A stretch of 64,000 nucleotides of DNA, taken from NCBI RefSeq assembly GCF_963676685.1, contig NC_092354.1, positions 70,358,178-70,422,177 on the forward strand, given 5' to 3'. A program made the translations under genes and the position numbers. This DNA is from Mytilus edulis. Lineage: Eukaryota; Mollusca; Bivalvia; Mytilida; Mytilidae. How positions within the stretch are numbered: the stretch's first letter is position 1; every line of letters starts with the position of its first letter. The notes beneath the pieces were generated by a model. It saw nothing but the letters and a program-made list of their open reading frames with translations. It was not told the origin of the DNA and made no database searches. Of the stretch, positions 35,101 to 43,715 are shown in pieces.

Positions 35101-38100
35101 GTGCAGCCCCTTGTTCAAATGTTAAGTTGTCATCGAGAGGTTGTGTAAACTGTTCCTCTGTAAGACAAAACTGGGCATAACCTCCTGTAACTGTTCTCAT
35201 GGAAAATACTCGGTCTCCTTCCTACAGTTATCAAAATGTTCAAACATAAGGCCAACTAAAATTAATAGATTTTTATCCAAATTTTCGAAAAAAATGGGGC
35301 GGGTGGGAGGATTTTATTTTTAAAATTTTATTTCATAAGAAATCCTTTTGTGACTTGTTCTTGACATATATGCAAGAGTAATAATAAGCTTATATATATC
35401 ATATTTATACATGTATAAGAAATCGTACATAATTTTCAAATTCTTTATGATTGATAAATTAAAATTTTATACTTATAATAACAAACAAACACAGTGATTG
35501 TGTTATTTCATAAATTTTGCTCTGGTTTTTGTTTAATTTTGTTTTTTTGTACCCTCAAAAACATATTTCTTTACTGATGGAAATAAAATTTTGCTTTAAA
35601 AATAGATATAAGAAGATGCGGTATGAGTGCCAATAAGACAACAAAATTTATTTTTCAGCATTGCATGCAATTGTAGTCATTGATTTGTAAATTCTTTAAT
35701 CAAAACTCAACTAAATCTGAGAGGAAGTATTGTGTACAGATTTGTTGTAAGCCAAGGCTCCTTGTTGAAAGCCATGCTTTGACCTATAACATGTATAAAG
35801 TGTGACTTGGATAGAGAGTTAGCACTCATACTATATCTTCTTATATCTATAGATCTTTGTAGTTATACATGTAGTATGACATTCATTTTAACTTAACAAG
35901 TACATATTATCATCCTGTCCCCAGGTGCTGGATTTCTTTCTGTATTAAAGACCCATTGGTGGCCTTGAGCTGTTTTCTGCTCTTGATTGAGTGGTTGTCT
36001 CTCTGACATATTCCCCATTTCCATTCTCTATTTTTTTTAATGTGTACAGATAAACAGAAATACATTGTTCAGACACAGATCATTTATAAAATGTCAAAAG
36101 AATGTTTCCCATGAACATTTGTTGTAGGGAGTAATGAGGTAGACATAGGTTAGGGGAAATAACTCTTAAAATCATCAGTACCTTCATGTCATGTTTTAAG
36201 TTTAAACCTCCTGCATTTGTTTGCATCTGTCCTAGGTCAGAAACCTGATGTTCAGTGATTGTCGTTTGTTGATGTGGTTCATAATAATATGTTTCTTGTT
36301 AATTTTTAAAGATTATACTGTTGGTTTTCCTGTTTGAATGGTTTTACATTAGACATTTTTGGGTCCCTTTATAGCTTGACATTCAGTGTGAGTCAAGGCT
36401 GTTGAAGACCGTACTTTGACCTATAATGGTTATTATTCAACTGTATATACATATTGATAGCTAAATCAATAGTTGATTGGTTGAGACTATCCCATGTGTC
36501 ATTGAACAAAACTTCATATTCCCTTCTGAGCATCATATTCCCCTCTGAGCATCATAATAATTTCCGTCTGTAGATCGGGACCTCATCTGATGATGTTACG
36601 CGCTGCACTAAATAAATAAGTTTATGTACATAACCTTTTGACGCTGTTTTTTTTTCGAATAGGGTGAGTAAAGTCATTTATACCGTGTTCAAGTTATTCT
36701 GGAATTATTAATATGGTTTGGATAATAGTCCCAGATTTATTCTATTGTAAAAAAAAACAAAAAGACTATTAATTTAATTTTGATCCGTACTGTGTATCTA
36801 TGCTTATGTCGTCTTTAGATCTAGATATTTAAACAAGCGGATAAGAAAAAATAGTATGAACATTCATATCTTATATATTCAGATAGTAAAAAAGGTATAG
36901 GGAGTGGAATATTAGCCTCGAGAGATATGAAGATTTGATTACCCTTGAAAAAATCATATTTTCCTTGGGCAGAGTTCTCTTGAAATATGAATCTTCTTGG
37001 GTGAACAAATCTTCATATCTCCCTTAGGCACGGGAAATAAATGTATAATATTAAGTAGTAAATAAAACAAACTTACCTTTAAAGTTGTGACATTTTTCCC
37101 CACATTCTCTACGATACCAGCGACATCATTTCCTGGTGTATAAGGCAGGGCTGGTTTTACAGCATATGTTCCACTTCTGATATACGTATCCACTGGGTTA
37201 ATACCAGCTGCATATACCTTTACAAGAACCTGTGTTATAATCAGGATAATGAACAATTTTATCTATGGAACAAATTTTCACAAAACTTGAAATGAAAAGT
37301 ATTAGATATTTTTTTTTATTTACATCCTCTCTGAAACTACTTGACCAATTTTACCAAATGATGTACAGTGAAACCTGTTTAAACCGAACCTCTTCGGAAC
37401 TTATGATTTTGTCCCGTTTTGACCGATGTTCGGTTTAATCAGGTTGACAACACATACAATTTGGTATGACAGTGCTTAAGAACATGTTTGGTTTATACAG
37501 GTTTTCGGTTTACGCTGGATTCTGTTTAGCCAGGTTTTACTGTAAATATAAATGGTTCAGCACAAACAATCCAGATTTGGTCAAGAAGAAAACATATCTG
37601 ACCACCAGATTCAATCTTTCATTCAGTGGTTTATGTATGTTAATCTAGTATAACTTTCAATCAGTCTTAGGCCAAAATTTGTTTTGGAGAAAGTTGAAAT
37701 ATAAAGTTGTCCCTTGTTCCATTCATTGTCATGATTGTATAGTGTTTTAGCAATATTTTTAAAGGACTCTTGGACAACCGTTTAAATAGAAGTAGAATGT
37801 GTCTGAGGAAATGAATGTTTTTGTGATTTTCAAAGTTTAAAATGGGAATAACTCTAAATTTTAAAAGGTTAAAAGACTTCCTGTCCAGATCTTCACTCTG
37901 TCCATGCTGTCTGTATGTCGTGGTTATTAGCATTGTGTATGAGTTTCATAATACATGAATAAATTAAACTAAAGTCAGAGTAAAAAAAAGCTAAAATCAC
38001 AACTCTAAAATGGTAAGTAACTCACTGCCCAAATTCAAACTTTGTTTGCAAGTTTTAGTTCTTCTAAGCTTTGTGTAGAACAAACAATCGGGAGGGACAG

Positions 38101-38332
38101 AAAGACAGTCAAGAGGCATAAAAACTGTTTATACCGACATATTTTAACAAATGTTTGGTGTGTGTTTCTTATATATATTTGAACCTGTAGATTTGGTACA
38201 AACATGACAAACCTGATTATCTTGAGGTTTTGGTATTGGTACATTTTCTTCCACTTTCAACACTTCTGGACCTCCAAACTGAGCTACCCGCACTGCCTTC
38301 ATTATATTTCTAATGAGACCACTACTCTTCAT
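20123..38332 (-). CDS. CRYZ: Zeta-crystallin/NADPH:quinone oxidoreductase, 8 coding exons, 332 aa
   Basis: Coding exons on the minus strand: 38332-38213, 37229-37077, 35221-35058, 34289-34238, 24955-24806, 21477-21376, 20808-20713, 20284-20123. Introns are GT-AG and phases join to 332 residues, the normal family length. The N-terminal GroES-like domain holds [15 protein letters not shown] (from 11), [16 protein letters not shown] and [13 protein letters not shown]. The Rossmann domain has the NADPH motif GASGAVG (159-165), GTAGSKAG and [10 protein letters not shown]. The C terminus has GTIEINPR. Zinc ligands of classical MDR alcohol dehydrogenases are absent, as in quinone reductases. The enzyme reduces quinones by one electron with NADPH in the cytosol. 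Translation could start at M1 (38332) or M11 (38302). Exon 3 ends inside a 42-bp tandem array. Confidence 0.95.
20454..20600. repeat. CRYZ: 36-bp inverted repeat (hairpin) in CRYZ intron 7
   Basis: The left arm (20454-20489) is CACTC repeats then AGACAGACGGAAAGCA. The right arm (20565-20600) is its reverse complement with one mismatch, and the loop is 75 nt. Transcribed, it would form a long stem between the last two exons. Confidence 0.85.
21095..21255 (+). repeat. Dispersed repeat family A, copy in CRYZ intron 6
   Basis: Has GGGGCCTTTTATAGCTTG, GTGTGAACCAAGGCTCC and ACCTATAATGGTTTACTTTT in the same order as other family A copies. Confidence 0.75.
21520..21620. mobile_element. Tc1/mariner-type MITE, 101 bp
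   Basis: Ends CAGTGTAACCTG and CAGGTTACACTG are flanked by TA on both sides. It lies in CRYZ intron 5, directly next to exon 6. Its right part is copied again at 22592-22680 by the segmental duplication. Confidence 0.8.
21535..23244. repeat. Tandem segmental duplication with two 63-bp repeat arrays
   Basis: Block 1 (21535-22591) and block 2 (22592-23244) share order and sequence: the MITE end, a 63-bp array, a unique segment and AGAAAGAAGGAACATTGCAA. Block 1 has about ten 63-bp units (21718-22345) and block 2 has four (22776-23022). Two unit types alternate, marked TTAATAGAAGTGG and TTTAAAGATGTGG. Since 63 is a multiple of 3, both strands stay open, but the peptides are only a 21-residue repeat and lie in a CRYZ intron. 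These are not genes. Confidence 0.93.
23860..24775 (+). repeat. Dispersed repeat family A copy split by a MITE
   Basis: Family A-like sequence (TATTTATAGCTTGATATGC, CATTGTTGAAAG) runs to 24023 and resumes at 24701 (GAGAAATGTCTCATTTACAA). The intervening 677 bp are the MITE described separately. Confidence 0.6.
24024..24700. mobile_element. 677-bp TIR element rich in GACTT/AAGTC palindromes
   Basis: Termini CAGTCAGAGCTC.GACATAAA and their reverse complement agree over about 27 bp with two or three mismatches. TTCTT flanks both sides. The interior repeats GACTT...AAGTC palindromes about six times (for example 24128-24142, 24193-24208, 24592-24604). No coding potential. The CAGxG-like end recalls hAT elements, but an 8-bp duplication is not clear. 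Confidence 0.7.
25085..25332 (+). mobile_element. Foldback element, copy 1
   Basis: Starts near CCAAACCCTACCC and ends near GTTTGGGCAAACAGA, with TAGGTAGGTAGG inside. An inverted-orientation copy lies at 32862-33115. Confidence 0.65.
26095..26345 (+). mobile_element. tRNA-derived SINE in CRYZ intron 4
   Basis: A tRNA-like head has an A box (TGGTGTAGTGG, 26105-26115) and a consensus B box (GGTTCGATTCC, 26149-26159), so RNA polymerase III could transcribe it. An unrelated body follows, ending about 26345 near AAAAGGATTAATAAAAG. The cloverleaf is not complete enough to call a working tRNA. Confidence 0.75.
26430..26565 (-). repeat. Dispersed repeat family B, copy
   Basis: Reverse orientation of the family B block: GAAGACTCATTGGTGGTC, GCTGTTTTCTGCT, and CATTCCCCGTTTCTATTCTC at the end. 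Confidence 0.65.
27098..27220 (+). repeat. Dispersed repeat family B, copy
   Basis: Has GAGAATGGAAATGGGAATAT, GTCAAAGAGACAACAACC and GGCCACCAATGGGTCTTCAA, as in the copies at 16855 and 39453. Confidence 0.75.
27730..28690. repeat. Cluster of dispersed repeats in CRYZ intron 4
   Basis: About 27730-28020 carries CCCAGGTTAGGGGAGGGTTG twice in diverged form and CCCAAGTCAGGAGCCTG. About 28270-28490 is another repeat block (GATGCCCCATCCGCACTATC, then CTACCTTGACCAAAAACTTT). About 28500-28690 carries the reverse orientation of the first (CAGGCTCCTGAATTGGGAC, CCTCCCCTTAACCTGGGAT). Confidence 0.6.
28691..30348. other. Intronic AT-rich DNA, no gene seen
   Basis: Part of CRYZ intron 4, upstream of the nested PAN-like gene. 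A short duplication (GCGCACTATACACA twice, near 29935-29965) is the only local structure noted. Confidence 0.45.
30349..32763 (+). CDS. Small secreted PAN/apple-like protein, 2 exons, 114 aa, nested antisense in CRYZ intron 4
   Basis: Exon 1 (30349-30418) encodes a signal peptide ([12 protein letters not shown] core) and ends in phase 1 before GTTAGT. Exon 2 (32489-32763) follows a CAG acceptor after a T-rich tract and completes the codon (H-G-S-T). Residues 54-79 hold cysteines at 54, 58, 64 and 79 in the pattern C-x3-C-x5-C-N-A-V-V-Y...I-C-L-P, typical of the second half of PAN/apple domains, which bind proteins or sugars outside the cell. The protein is short for a full PAN domain, so it may be a lone mini-domain or a divergent gene. 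ATTAAA at 32767 could serve polyadenylation. The strand is opposite to CRYZ. The intron holds a TIR element. Expression is unproven. Confidence 0.6.
30950..31045 (+). repeat. Dispersed repeat family C, copy
   Basis: Has TAGATACCAGGACTAAATTT, ATACGCCAGACG, CTACAAAAGACTCATCAGTG. It lies in the intron of the PAN-like gene. Confidence 0.7.
31302..32361. mobile_element. 1.06-kb non-autonomous TIR element with 9-bp target duplication
   Basis: The left end CAGTCTCTAAAAACA and the right end (reverse complement GGGTCTCTAAAAACA) match except for two terminal bases, and further inverted homology (GCACAAAGGAG, ACAAAGGACCTGAAATT) extends the arms to about 70-100 bp. ATAATAAAA flanks both sides (31293-31301, 32362-32370). 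A 9-bp duplication points to a Mutator-like element. No transposase is present. Inside, 31572-31756 and 31757-31940 are a tandem duplication of 185 bp. Confidence 0.75.
32862..33115 (-). mobile_element. Foldback element, copy 2 (inverted relative to 25.1 kb)
   Basis: Reverse-complement counterpart of 25085-25332: GGCCATAAAAAAGAATAT at the left, GGGTAGGGTTTGGGCAAAC near the right. It starts about 100 bp after the stop codon of the PAN-like gene. Confidence 0.65.
33165..33775 (+). repeat. 18-bp minisatellite, about 34 units
   Basis: The unit is ATGAGACAACTATCCACC with CC/TT/GC variants (TATTCACC, TATTAGCC). It is flanked by GATATGATTGCCA on the left and AGAGTTCAAATGAAGTGG on the right, the normal neighbours of this motif inside a dispersed repeat, so the array is an internal expansion of that repeat. 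All frames are open because 18 is a multiple of 3; the six-residue repeat peptides are not taken as genes. Confidence 0.95.
34013..34207. mobile_element. Tc1/mariner-type MITE, 195 bp
   Basis: Ends CTGTGGATTCATTTATT and AATAAATCCACAG, with CCAATTTTCGT and ACGAAAATTGG further in, flanked by TA on both sides. It ends 31 bp from the splice donor side of CRYZ exon 4. Confidence 0.8.
34836..35093 (-). repeat. CRYZ: 42-bp tandem array that duplicates the CRYZ exon 3 end and its 5' splice site
   Basis: Six units of 42 bp. The one nearest the exon (35052-35093) includes the last 35 coding bases of exon 3 and its GTAAGC donor. GTAAGC recurs on the minus strand with first base at 34847, 34889, 34931, 34973 and 35057; the unit at 35015 has TTAAGC. 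Each unit also has TTCTTTATACAG-like sequence before the copied exon end, resembling a weak acceptor. Confidence 0.92.
35603..36435. repeat. Cluster of family A and B repeats in CRYZ intron 2
   Basis: 35603-35643 is the tip of A (GAAGATGCGGTATGAGTGCC). 35743-35850 is A in the other orientation. 35920-36030 is B reversed (CATTCCCCATTTCCATTCTC). 36222-36435 is A (CTGTCCTAGGTCAG, CTGTTTGAATGGTTTTACA). Confidence 0.65.
37366..37542. mobile_element. Tc1/mariner-type MITE, 177 bp, in CRYZ intron 1
   Basis: Ends CAGTGAAACCTGTTTAAAC and GGTTTTACTG with TA on both sides; internal CGGTTTA motifs repeat in both orientations. It resembles the element at 21520 in its ends (CAGTGxAACCTG). Confidence 0.75.
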
Positions 38333-38624
38333 ACTGCAATAGAAAGTTAAAATCATGGGTCAAATTTTTGTTTTGTATGTCTTCCCTGATTAAATGATTG
38401 CCACAGATATGATGTGGCACAGAGTGGCATCGACTCCTAGGATTCTATAACAATTTGGGAGCATGGCTAAACCATATATAGATTTGGACTCTGCGTCAAG
38501 GGATGACCATGATTAGTGTTTTAATGTCATGGATTGCTTGAAAGATGTCTTGTAAATTAATTCGCATTAATCTGATTTTTGCATGAAAGCAATAACATGA
38601 ATAAGAATAAGAAGTGGATTTAGA

Positions 38625-38785
38625 GGATTTTTCAGGGGGCTCAGACCCCCATTTTGTGGGGGAAATTTGGTTGCTTTATATATAGGGAATCACGGAAGCA
38701 TGGCGAGACTGGGGCCCCATTTTAGGTAGTCAGTACCCCCCCCTCCCCCCCCCTCTTTTGAAAATTTCTGGATCCGCCACTGAGA
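38625..38785 (+). repeat. Dispersed repeat ending in a GGATCCGCCACTG motif
   Basis: AGTGGATTTAGAGGATTTT to CTGGATCCGCCACTG with C-rich runs. A related piece in the other orientation lies at 41755-41900 (AGTGGCGGATCC). Confidence 0.55.
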
Positions 38786-39444
38786 ATCAATCAACGTATC
38801 CAATTTTGACAATAACATGCTGTGAATAAAAAATAAAAATATTTAAAGAGAGTTAACTACAATGAGCATAATTGTCCTGCCAAACATTTGCATAGTATAT
38901 ACACTACAGCTTGGGTGGATTTGGCTTTGTCCACCGGCCCACCATGGGAGTGGGCACCGGGTGGGCAAATTTCTTACCTTGTTCACTCTGCCCACCCATA
39001 GGAGTGGGCATGCAATTTCTTTTGTTTAATCTAAAGACTTGCAAGTACAATCACTTGAAAAAAGCAGTTAAGCATTTGTAATCAATATTTTTACAAAAAA
39101 AGAGATTATAGCTAGAGTGGGCATGCACGGGTGGGCTGCCAACGATGGGCAGGTGGAAAAAGCAAAATCCACTCGGGCTGTTGTGTATTTGAACTTTTTA
39201 AAACAAAACCATTATATTTAACATGTTTAAAGATTGTTTCCTTTATATTTTGCTCAATTGTTTTCAGCAGTTTCAACCTGATATGTACAGAAAATGTAAA
39301 ATGAGTACAAAAAAAAATAAACATTGAAATATGGGTTTTCAATAAGATAGAGAATCATTTTAGTCTGGATACAGAAATCCATGTGTCAATTACTGCATGT
39401 ACTAGTTTTTTGTTTTGGATTAACTTATGCCATATTTTACTGAC

Positions 39445-39560
39445 TTAATTGTAGAATGGAGAATGGAAATTGGGAATGTGTCAAAGTGGAGTTAACAACT
39501 GGGCCAAAGAGCAGAGGACAGCTAAGGCCACTAATTGGTCTTCAGCCCTTTAAAAATGGC
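39445..39560 (+). repeat. Dispersed repeat family B, copy
   Basis: Has GAGAATGGAAATTGGGAATG, GTGTCAAAG and GGCCACTAATTGGTCTTCA. It lies in the long 5' intron of CRYZ. Confidence 0.7.
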
Positions 39561-40079
39561 TGGATTCGCCCCTGTAGTCCTTAACTTTCCATTAAAATTT
39601 CAATCATTTCAAACAGAGATTATCCATATATTATCTAATATCAAAATTGTGATGCTTGGAACATGAGAACTCCTTTATACGCCAGACCCACTGATTACCT
39701 GAGAGGAGGCACTTTCTGGTCATACTTCAGTGATTTATCATATAAATGATATACTCAACCAATTTTTTCCCAGAAAAGGAGGGATCTATAATATAAAAAG
39801 GTTTATTTATTTGTCAAGGTTACTCTATAGCTACATTTATCGTCCTTCCCTAGGCCTATATCACCCTGCTCTGTCACTCAGTAATTCTTGTATCAAGACT
39901 TCAAAACGATACCAGGCATTATCAGCGACGTCACAATGTGAGAGGAGAAGTTATCAGCGACGTCACAATGCGAGAGGAGACGTTATCAAGCTTGCTTTCG
40001 TCAAGAGTAAAACTGTCTTAGGGAGACAAAAAAAGACCATTAATAGAAAGATAAACAGATAATCGGATTTTTTACGTAT

Positions 40080-40196
40080 TGATACCGTAAAATATCAGCC
40101 GCTCGACACAATGTGAAACTTTTAAGCTCGTTCGCTTCGCTCACTCGCCAAAAAGGTTCACATTGTGGCTTGCGGCTGATATTTTATGATATCAAT
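40080..40196. mobile_element. Foldback palindrome (about 39-bp arms)
   Basis: The left arm GATACCGTAAAATATCAGCC then GCTCGACACAATGTGAAAC is repeated inverted at the right (GTTCACATTGTGGCTTGC then GGCTGATATTTTATGATATC) with few mismatches. The centre holds GCTCGTTCGCTTCGCTCACT. Just left, a 31-bp piece with AGCGACGTCACAATG is directly duplicated (39929-39990). Confidence 0.75.
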
Positions 40197-40373
40197 GTGT
40201 AGAAAACCAGATAATCTATACGTACATGTAGCTGAAATTTCCAATTATTAAATTTCCATGATGGAATTTATATTCAATAATCTTTCTAATTTAAGGTTAT
40301 AGATGGTCTTAAATTTATACCCTTAGACAATATAACTAAAAGCTGACACTTTGTCAAAATTATGTAGAGGAAT

Positions 40374-40490
40374 CAATAGCCGACTGGACCAAGGAAGAGA
40401 AGGCTAAATACCAGGCTGGACTTCTCTCAGAGGAACTAGATAAAATGAGGAATATAATTGAAATCATAGCAAAGTCTGCACAGCTATGAC
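40374..40490 (+). CDS. Possible isolated terminal exon of an unknown gene (or exon remnant)
   Basis: After a TTATGTAG acceptor-like site an open frame runs 39 codons to TGA, reading ESIADWTKEEKAKYQAG, then an amphipathic helix ending IIEIIAKSAQL. AATAAA follows at about 40511. The composition is protein-like, unlike neighbouring random frames. No partner exons were found upstream, so it may be a remnant of a transposed or lost gene. I do not recognise the family. Confidence 0.35.
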
Positions 40491-41209
40491 GAGAAGCACA
40501 TTTGAGTTACAATAAATATTTTTTCACTTAAACTAATTTAAAAGCATTATTTTTTAAGTTCTAAAGTAGGATTATATACATGCATCCATTAACTTTACAG
40601 GAATTTTAATGCATTCATGTGCATTGTCCATTGTTGTCAATAGCACTTTGGTTTATCTTTCCTAAAGTTTCTCAAAACTCAAATTTGACAGAAATGTGTT
40701 TAATAAGAATTTTTATTAAAATCAAATTTTAACTTCAGTGTTAACAAAACTTAAAACCATTTCAATAATGAACGAATTGTCAAGCATTGAAATTCACCTA
40801 GGATTGAATGTTTTCCTGCCAAAGATATTTAAAAAAAGTGGTATTCTCTGGGCACTTTGTTTTTCTCCACCAATAAGTAGTAGGGTTGACTCTGATTTCA
40901 ATACATGTATGTTAGTGTCTTACAATGTAAAAATAAAATTAAAAGCCTATTTCAATTAGTATATTAATTCATTATGTGAACATATTTTGTATTTAAAATA
41001 TGAAGAAATGTCCCCTAAATGCTTTGAATTCAATTGTAAAAAAAAGTTTGTCCACTTTATGATCTGAGATTTTTTTCTTCAATGCATGCAGGTCATGGCA
41101 TTTTCATAGGTTTTATACAGCTTTTTGATAATTTTTGTGGATGCCTTTATTTGTAGTAGGGTGTAACAGCAAAAATAAAAAATAAATTCTAGACATCATC
41201 TGATGTACA

Positions 41210-41510
41210 GTAGCTATCGTTTGTTAATGTAATTTATACATGTTTGAACTTTCTCGTTTCTTGTTTTTTGTATAGATTAGACCGTTGGTTTTCCCATTTG
41301 AATGGTTTTACACCAGTAAATTTAGGGCCCTTTATAGCTTGTTGTTGGTAGTCCGAGAGTAATCTCAGACTAGTTGTTCAGTGTGAGCCAAGGCTCCGTG
41401 TTGAAGGCCGTACATTGACCTATAATGGTTTACTTTAATAAATTGTCATTTGGATGGAGAGTTGTCTCCTTGGCACTCACACCACATCTTCCTATATATC
41501 TATCATATTT
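41210..41510 (+). repeat. Dispersed repeat family A, fullest copy
   Basis: Runs from CATCTGATGTACAGTAG-like sequence through AGATTAGACCGTTGGTTTTC, GGGCCCTTTATAGCTTGTTG, GAGCCAAGGCTCCGTG and ATGGAGAGTTGTCTCCTTGG to CACATCTTCCTATATATCTA. A 30-bp extra segment (GTAGTCCGAGAGTAATCTCA) sits in the middle. Confidence 0.75.
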
Positions 41511-42168
41511 GGATTAATCCTACAATAATTTTATTGATCTCACAATATGCACAACAGTATTTGATTGGATTTGATTGACTTAACAATTGCTAGTAATTTT
41601 GTTTTCTAAAATATATAAGAAAATTAAAAAAACATAGTTCCAACGTCCCCCGCATTCCACATATTTTATCTATTTCTGTTATAATTGTAAGACAATTGGG
41701 TCATGTTAACATGCACTCCTGACATTGATATTTTAAACCATATTGGCCATAATTAGTGGCGGATCCATCATCCACAAGAGGGGGAGGGGGTTATCAGGGT
41801 TGGAAATCCTCACCTTTGTTTTTTTAAACAATTCTACTGATCAGTGAATGGGGATAATGATTAGAACCACCCTCCCCCTTAATTATCCTAGACCACCCCT
41901 GATCATTTTCAATGGTGTATTGCTAATATAATTATACACATTAATCTTGCTGGACGAACAAAGGTTAATTATCGGTAGCATGGGTCTCTGGAATATGTAA
42001 GGTCACACTTTTCAAAAAGACTACCTTCATACAGGTCATTAATTAGAACAAAGTCAAAACCAATACGACAACATCATAGGTCGATAACTTTTCGATGACA
42101 GTTTTACTTTTAATTATTTTATGATTTAACAAACGGATAGAATATATTAATTCCTACAATATACTTAC

Positions 42169-42290
42169 CAATATGTGTTAAACAGCTTCAAGTGTACCAA
42201 AACACGTGTTTACATTTAAAGGAAAAACATCCGGTGTGACGAGAGTGCACTATTTAACCAATCCGGTGCAATCACAAATCTTCCGGGTAA
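42169..42290 (-). promoter_or_regulatory. CRYZ: Likely CRYZ promoter and 5' UTR exon
   Basis: On the minus strand a strong donor (TTG then GTAAGTAT, exon end 42169) closes a CpG-containing stretch with an ETS-like CCGGAAG (42280-42286), an inverted CCAAT box (42258-42262) and an E box CACGTG (42203-42208). CRYZ coding exon 1 starts with an acceptor (TTCTATTGCAG) at 38333, so a 5' UTR exon upstream is needed. The join across 3.8 kb is inference. Confidence 0.5.
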
Positions 42291-42649
42291 TGAAGTATTT
42301 TGATTATTATAATTACATACATTAATTTTGATCCTTCTTTTTTTGAATGTAGGACAAAAAGTCACAGGACAAAAAGTCACAAATCATTTTTCTGATTATT
42401 TTCTTTCAATAAAAAATGTTTTTTCTTACAAAAACATTTTTGTATTCAGTTTTCTTGAAGTATGGTATATTAACCAACTTTGTAAGCAAAATTTATCAAA
42501 AAATATCAAAAATGATAAAAAAATTGTTGAAAAACAAAATGTCAAAATATATTGGCCCTTAAATGTCATTAAACTATTATTAGTCCCCCGCTGGTGGCCA
42601 TCTTGGATGATGGATCGCCTACAAAGTAGACAACACTAAATCAGCACCT

Positions 42650-42776
42650 AACATTCAGGTAGGCACTCGTCTCAGAATAATGTGTTTTTTTCCTATAAAT
42701 ACCTTTATGTTATATATAAATGAAGGTATATAGGAAACACATATTCTGAGACGAGTACGTGCCTGTGTTCATGCCG
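42650..42776. mobile_element. Palindromic foldback element, 127 bp
   Basis: The left arm has AGGCACTCGTCTCAGAATAA then TGTGTTT, and the right arm has its inverse ATATTCTGAGACGAG then TACGTGCCT. The arms differ by small indels and the loop is short. It abuts the next TIR element. Confidence 0.8.
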
Positions 42777-42787
42777 CTATGTTTTAT

Positions 42788-43706
42788 GGCAGTGTCTGCG
42801 CGTACCCGCATGCGGGTACGAATAGCAAAATTGCCGTTCATAGGCTACGCGTACCCACATCCGGTTTTATAATAAATTGCCATCGGATCGGAAATTAAAC
42901 GTAAAATATATACAGAAATTATCGCAATTAGTGAATAAAATTGATCAACTACTTAGAATTTTTGTTAACATTTATATAGGTAAGTGAACAGTTTTTCTCG
43001 GTTAATAAATAATCTTAAAATGGGAAAAGAGGGATTTACATGTGGGGCAGACATTTCAAAGTTTTCATGCTCGAATCGGAACAATTTGTTCAAAAGTATC
43101 AGTCGATTAATTTTATACAATTGTATATAAAAACAAACTCCGAGCCAATTGCAGCTGCAGAGAAAAGAAGAACTGGAAACACAAAAAATAAGAGGAAATC
43201 AAGTTTTACAGAATAATTTTTTCCTGTATTCACGGAGGCAATATAACATTATTTCTGAAAAAAACAAAGGCCGATGCCAATAATCTTCTATGAATGCTTC
43301 GTTAATAAATAACAAAATGTTTGACGAAAATGTAAACCTTCAGCGCATCAAAAAATATTTTGCCTCTGAGGCGTGGAAGCAACTTAAAATTCGGATATTA
43401 TATATTAATTATAGGACTTTAGTTTACAGGGACTGTATATTTCATTTTCAATCAGTGTGCATTTAATTTGCAAGGTTTATTATATATTATTAACTTATAA
43501 ATACAATTAGAAAATATTATTTGTCAAACCCTTCACTCGTTCTACTCGAAATTTAATCCCCATATTATCGATAATTTCTGTATATATATTTCACGTTTAA
43601 TTCCCGATTTGATTGCATTTATTATAAAACCGGATGTGGGTACGCGTAGCCTACGAATGTCAATTTGACTATTCGTACCCACATGCTGGTACGCGCAGAC
43701 ACTGCC
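42788..43706. mobile_element. 919-bp TIR element, Mutator-like, with perfect 9-bp target duplication
   Basis: It starts GGCAGTGTCTGCGCGTACC and ends in the reverse complement. Inverted arms of about 150 bp include GGCTACGCGTACCCACATCC and, further in, GAAATTATCG. ATGTTTTAT flanks both ends exactly (42779-42787, 43707-43715). The interior (42940-43570) has no transposase. The left arm contains the perfect 18-bp palindrome GTACCCGCATGCGGGTAC. A solo end of the family lies at 14871. Confidence 0.88.
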
Positions 43707-43715
43707 ATGTTTTAT

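Noticed and set aside
34744-35125. Open frames of 14-residue repeats on both strands
   Set aside because: Explained by the 42-bp array; only the exon-side unit is coding, as part of CRYZ.
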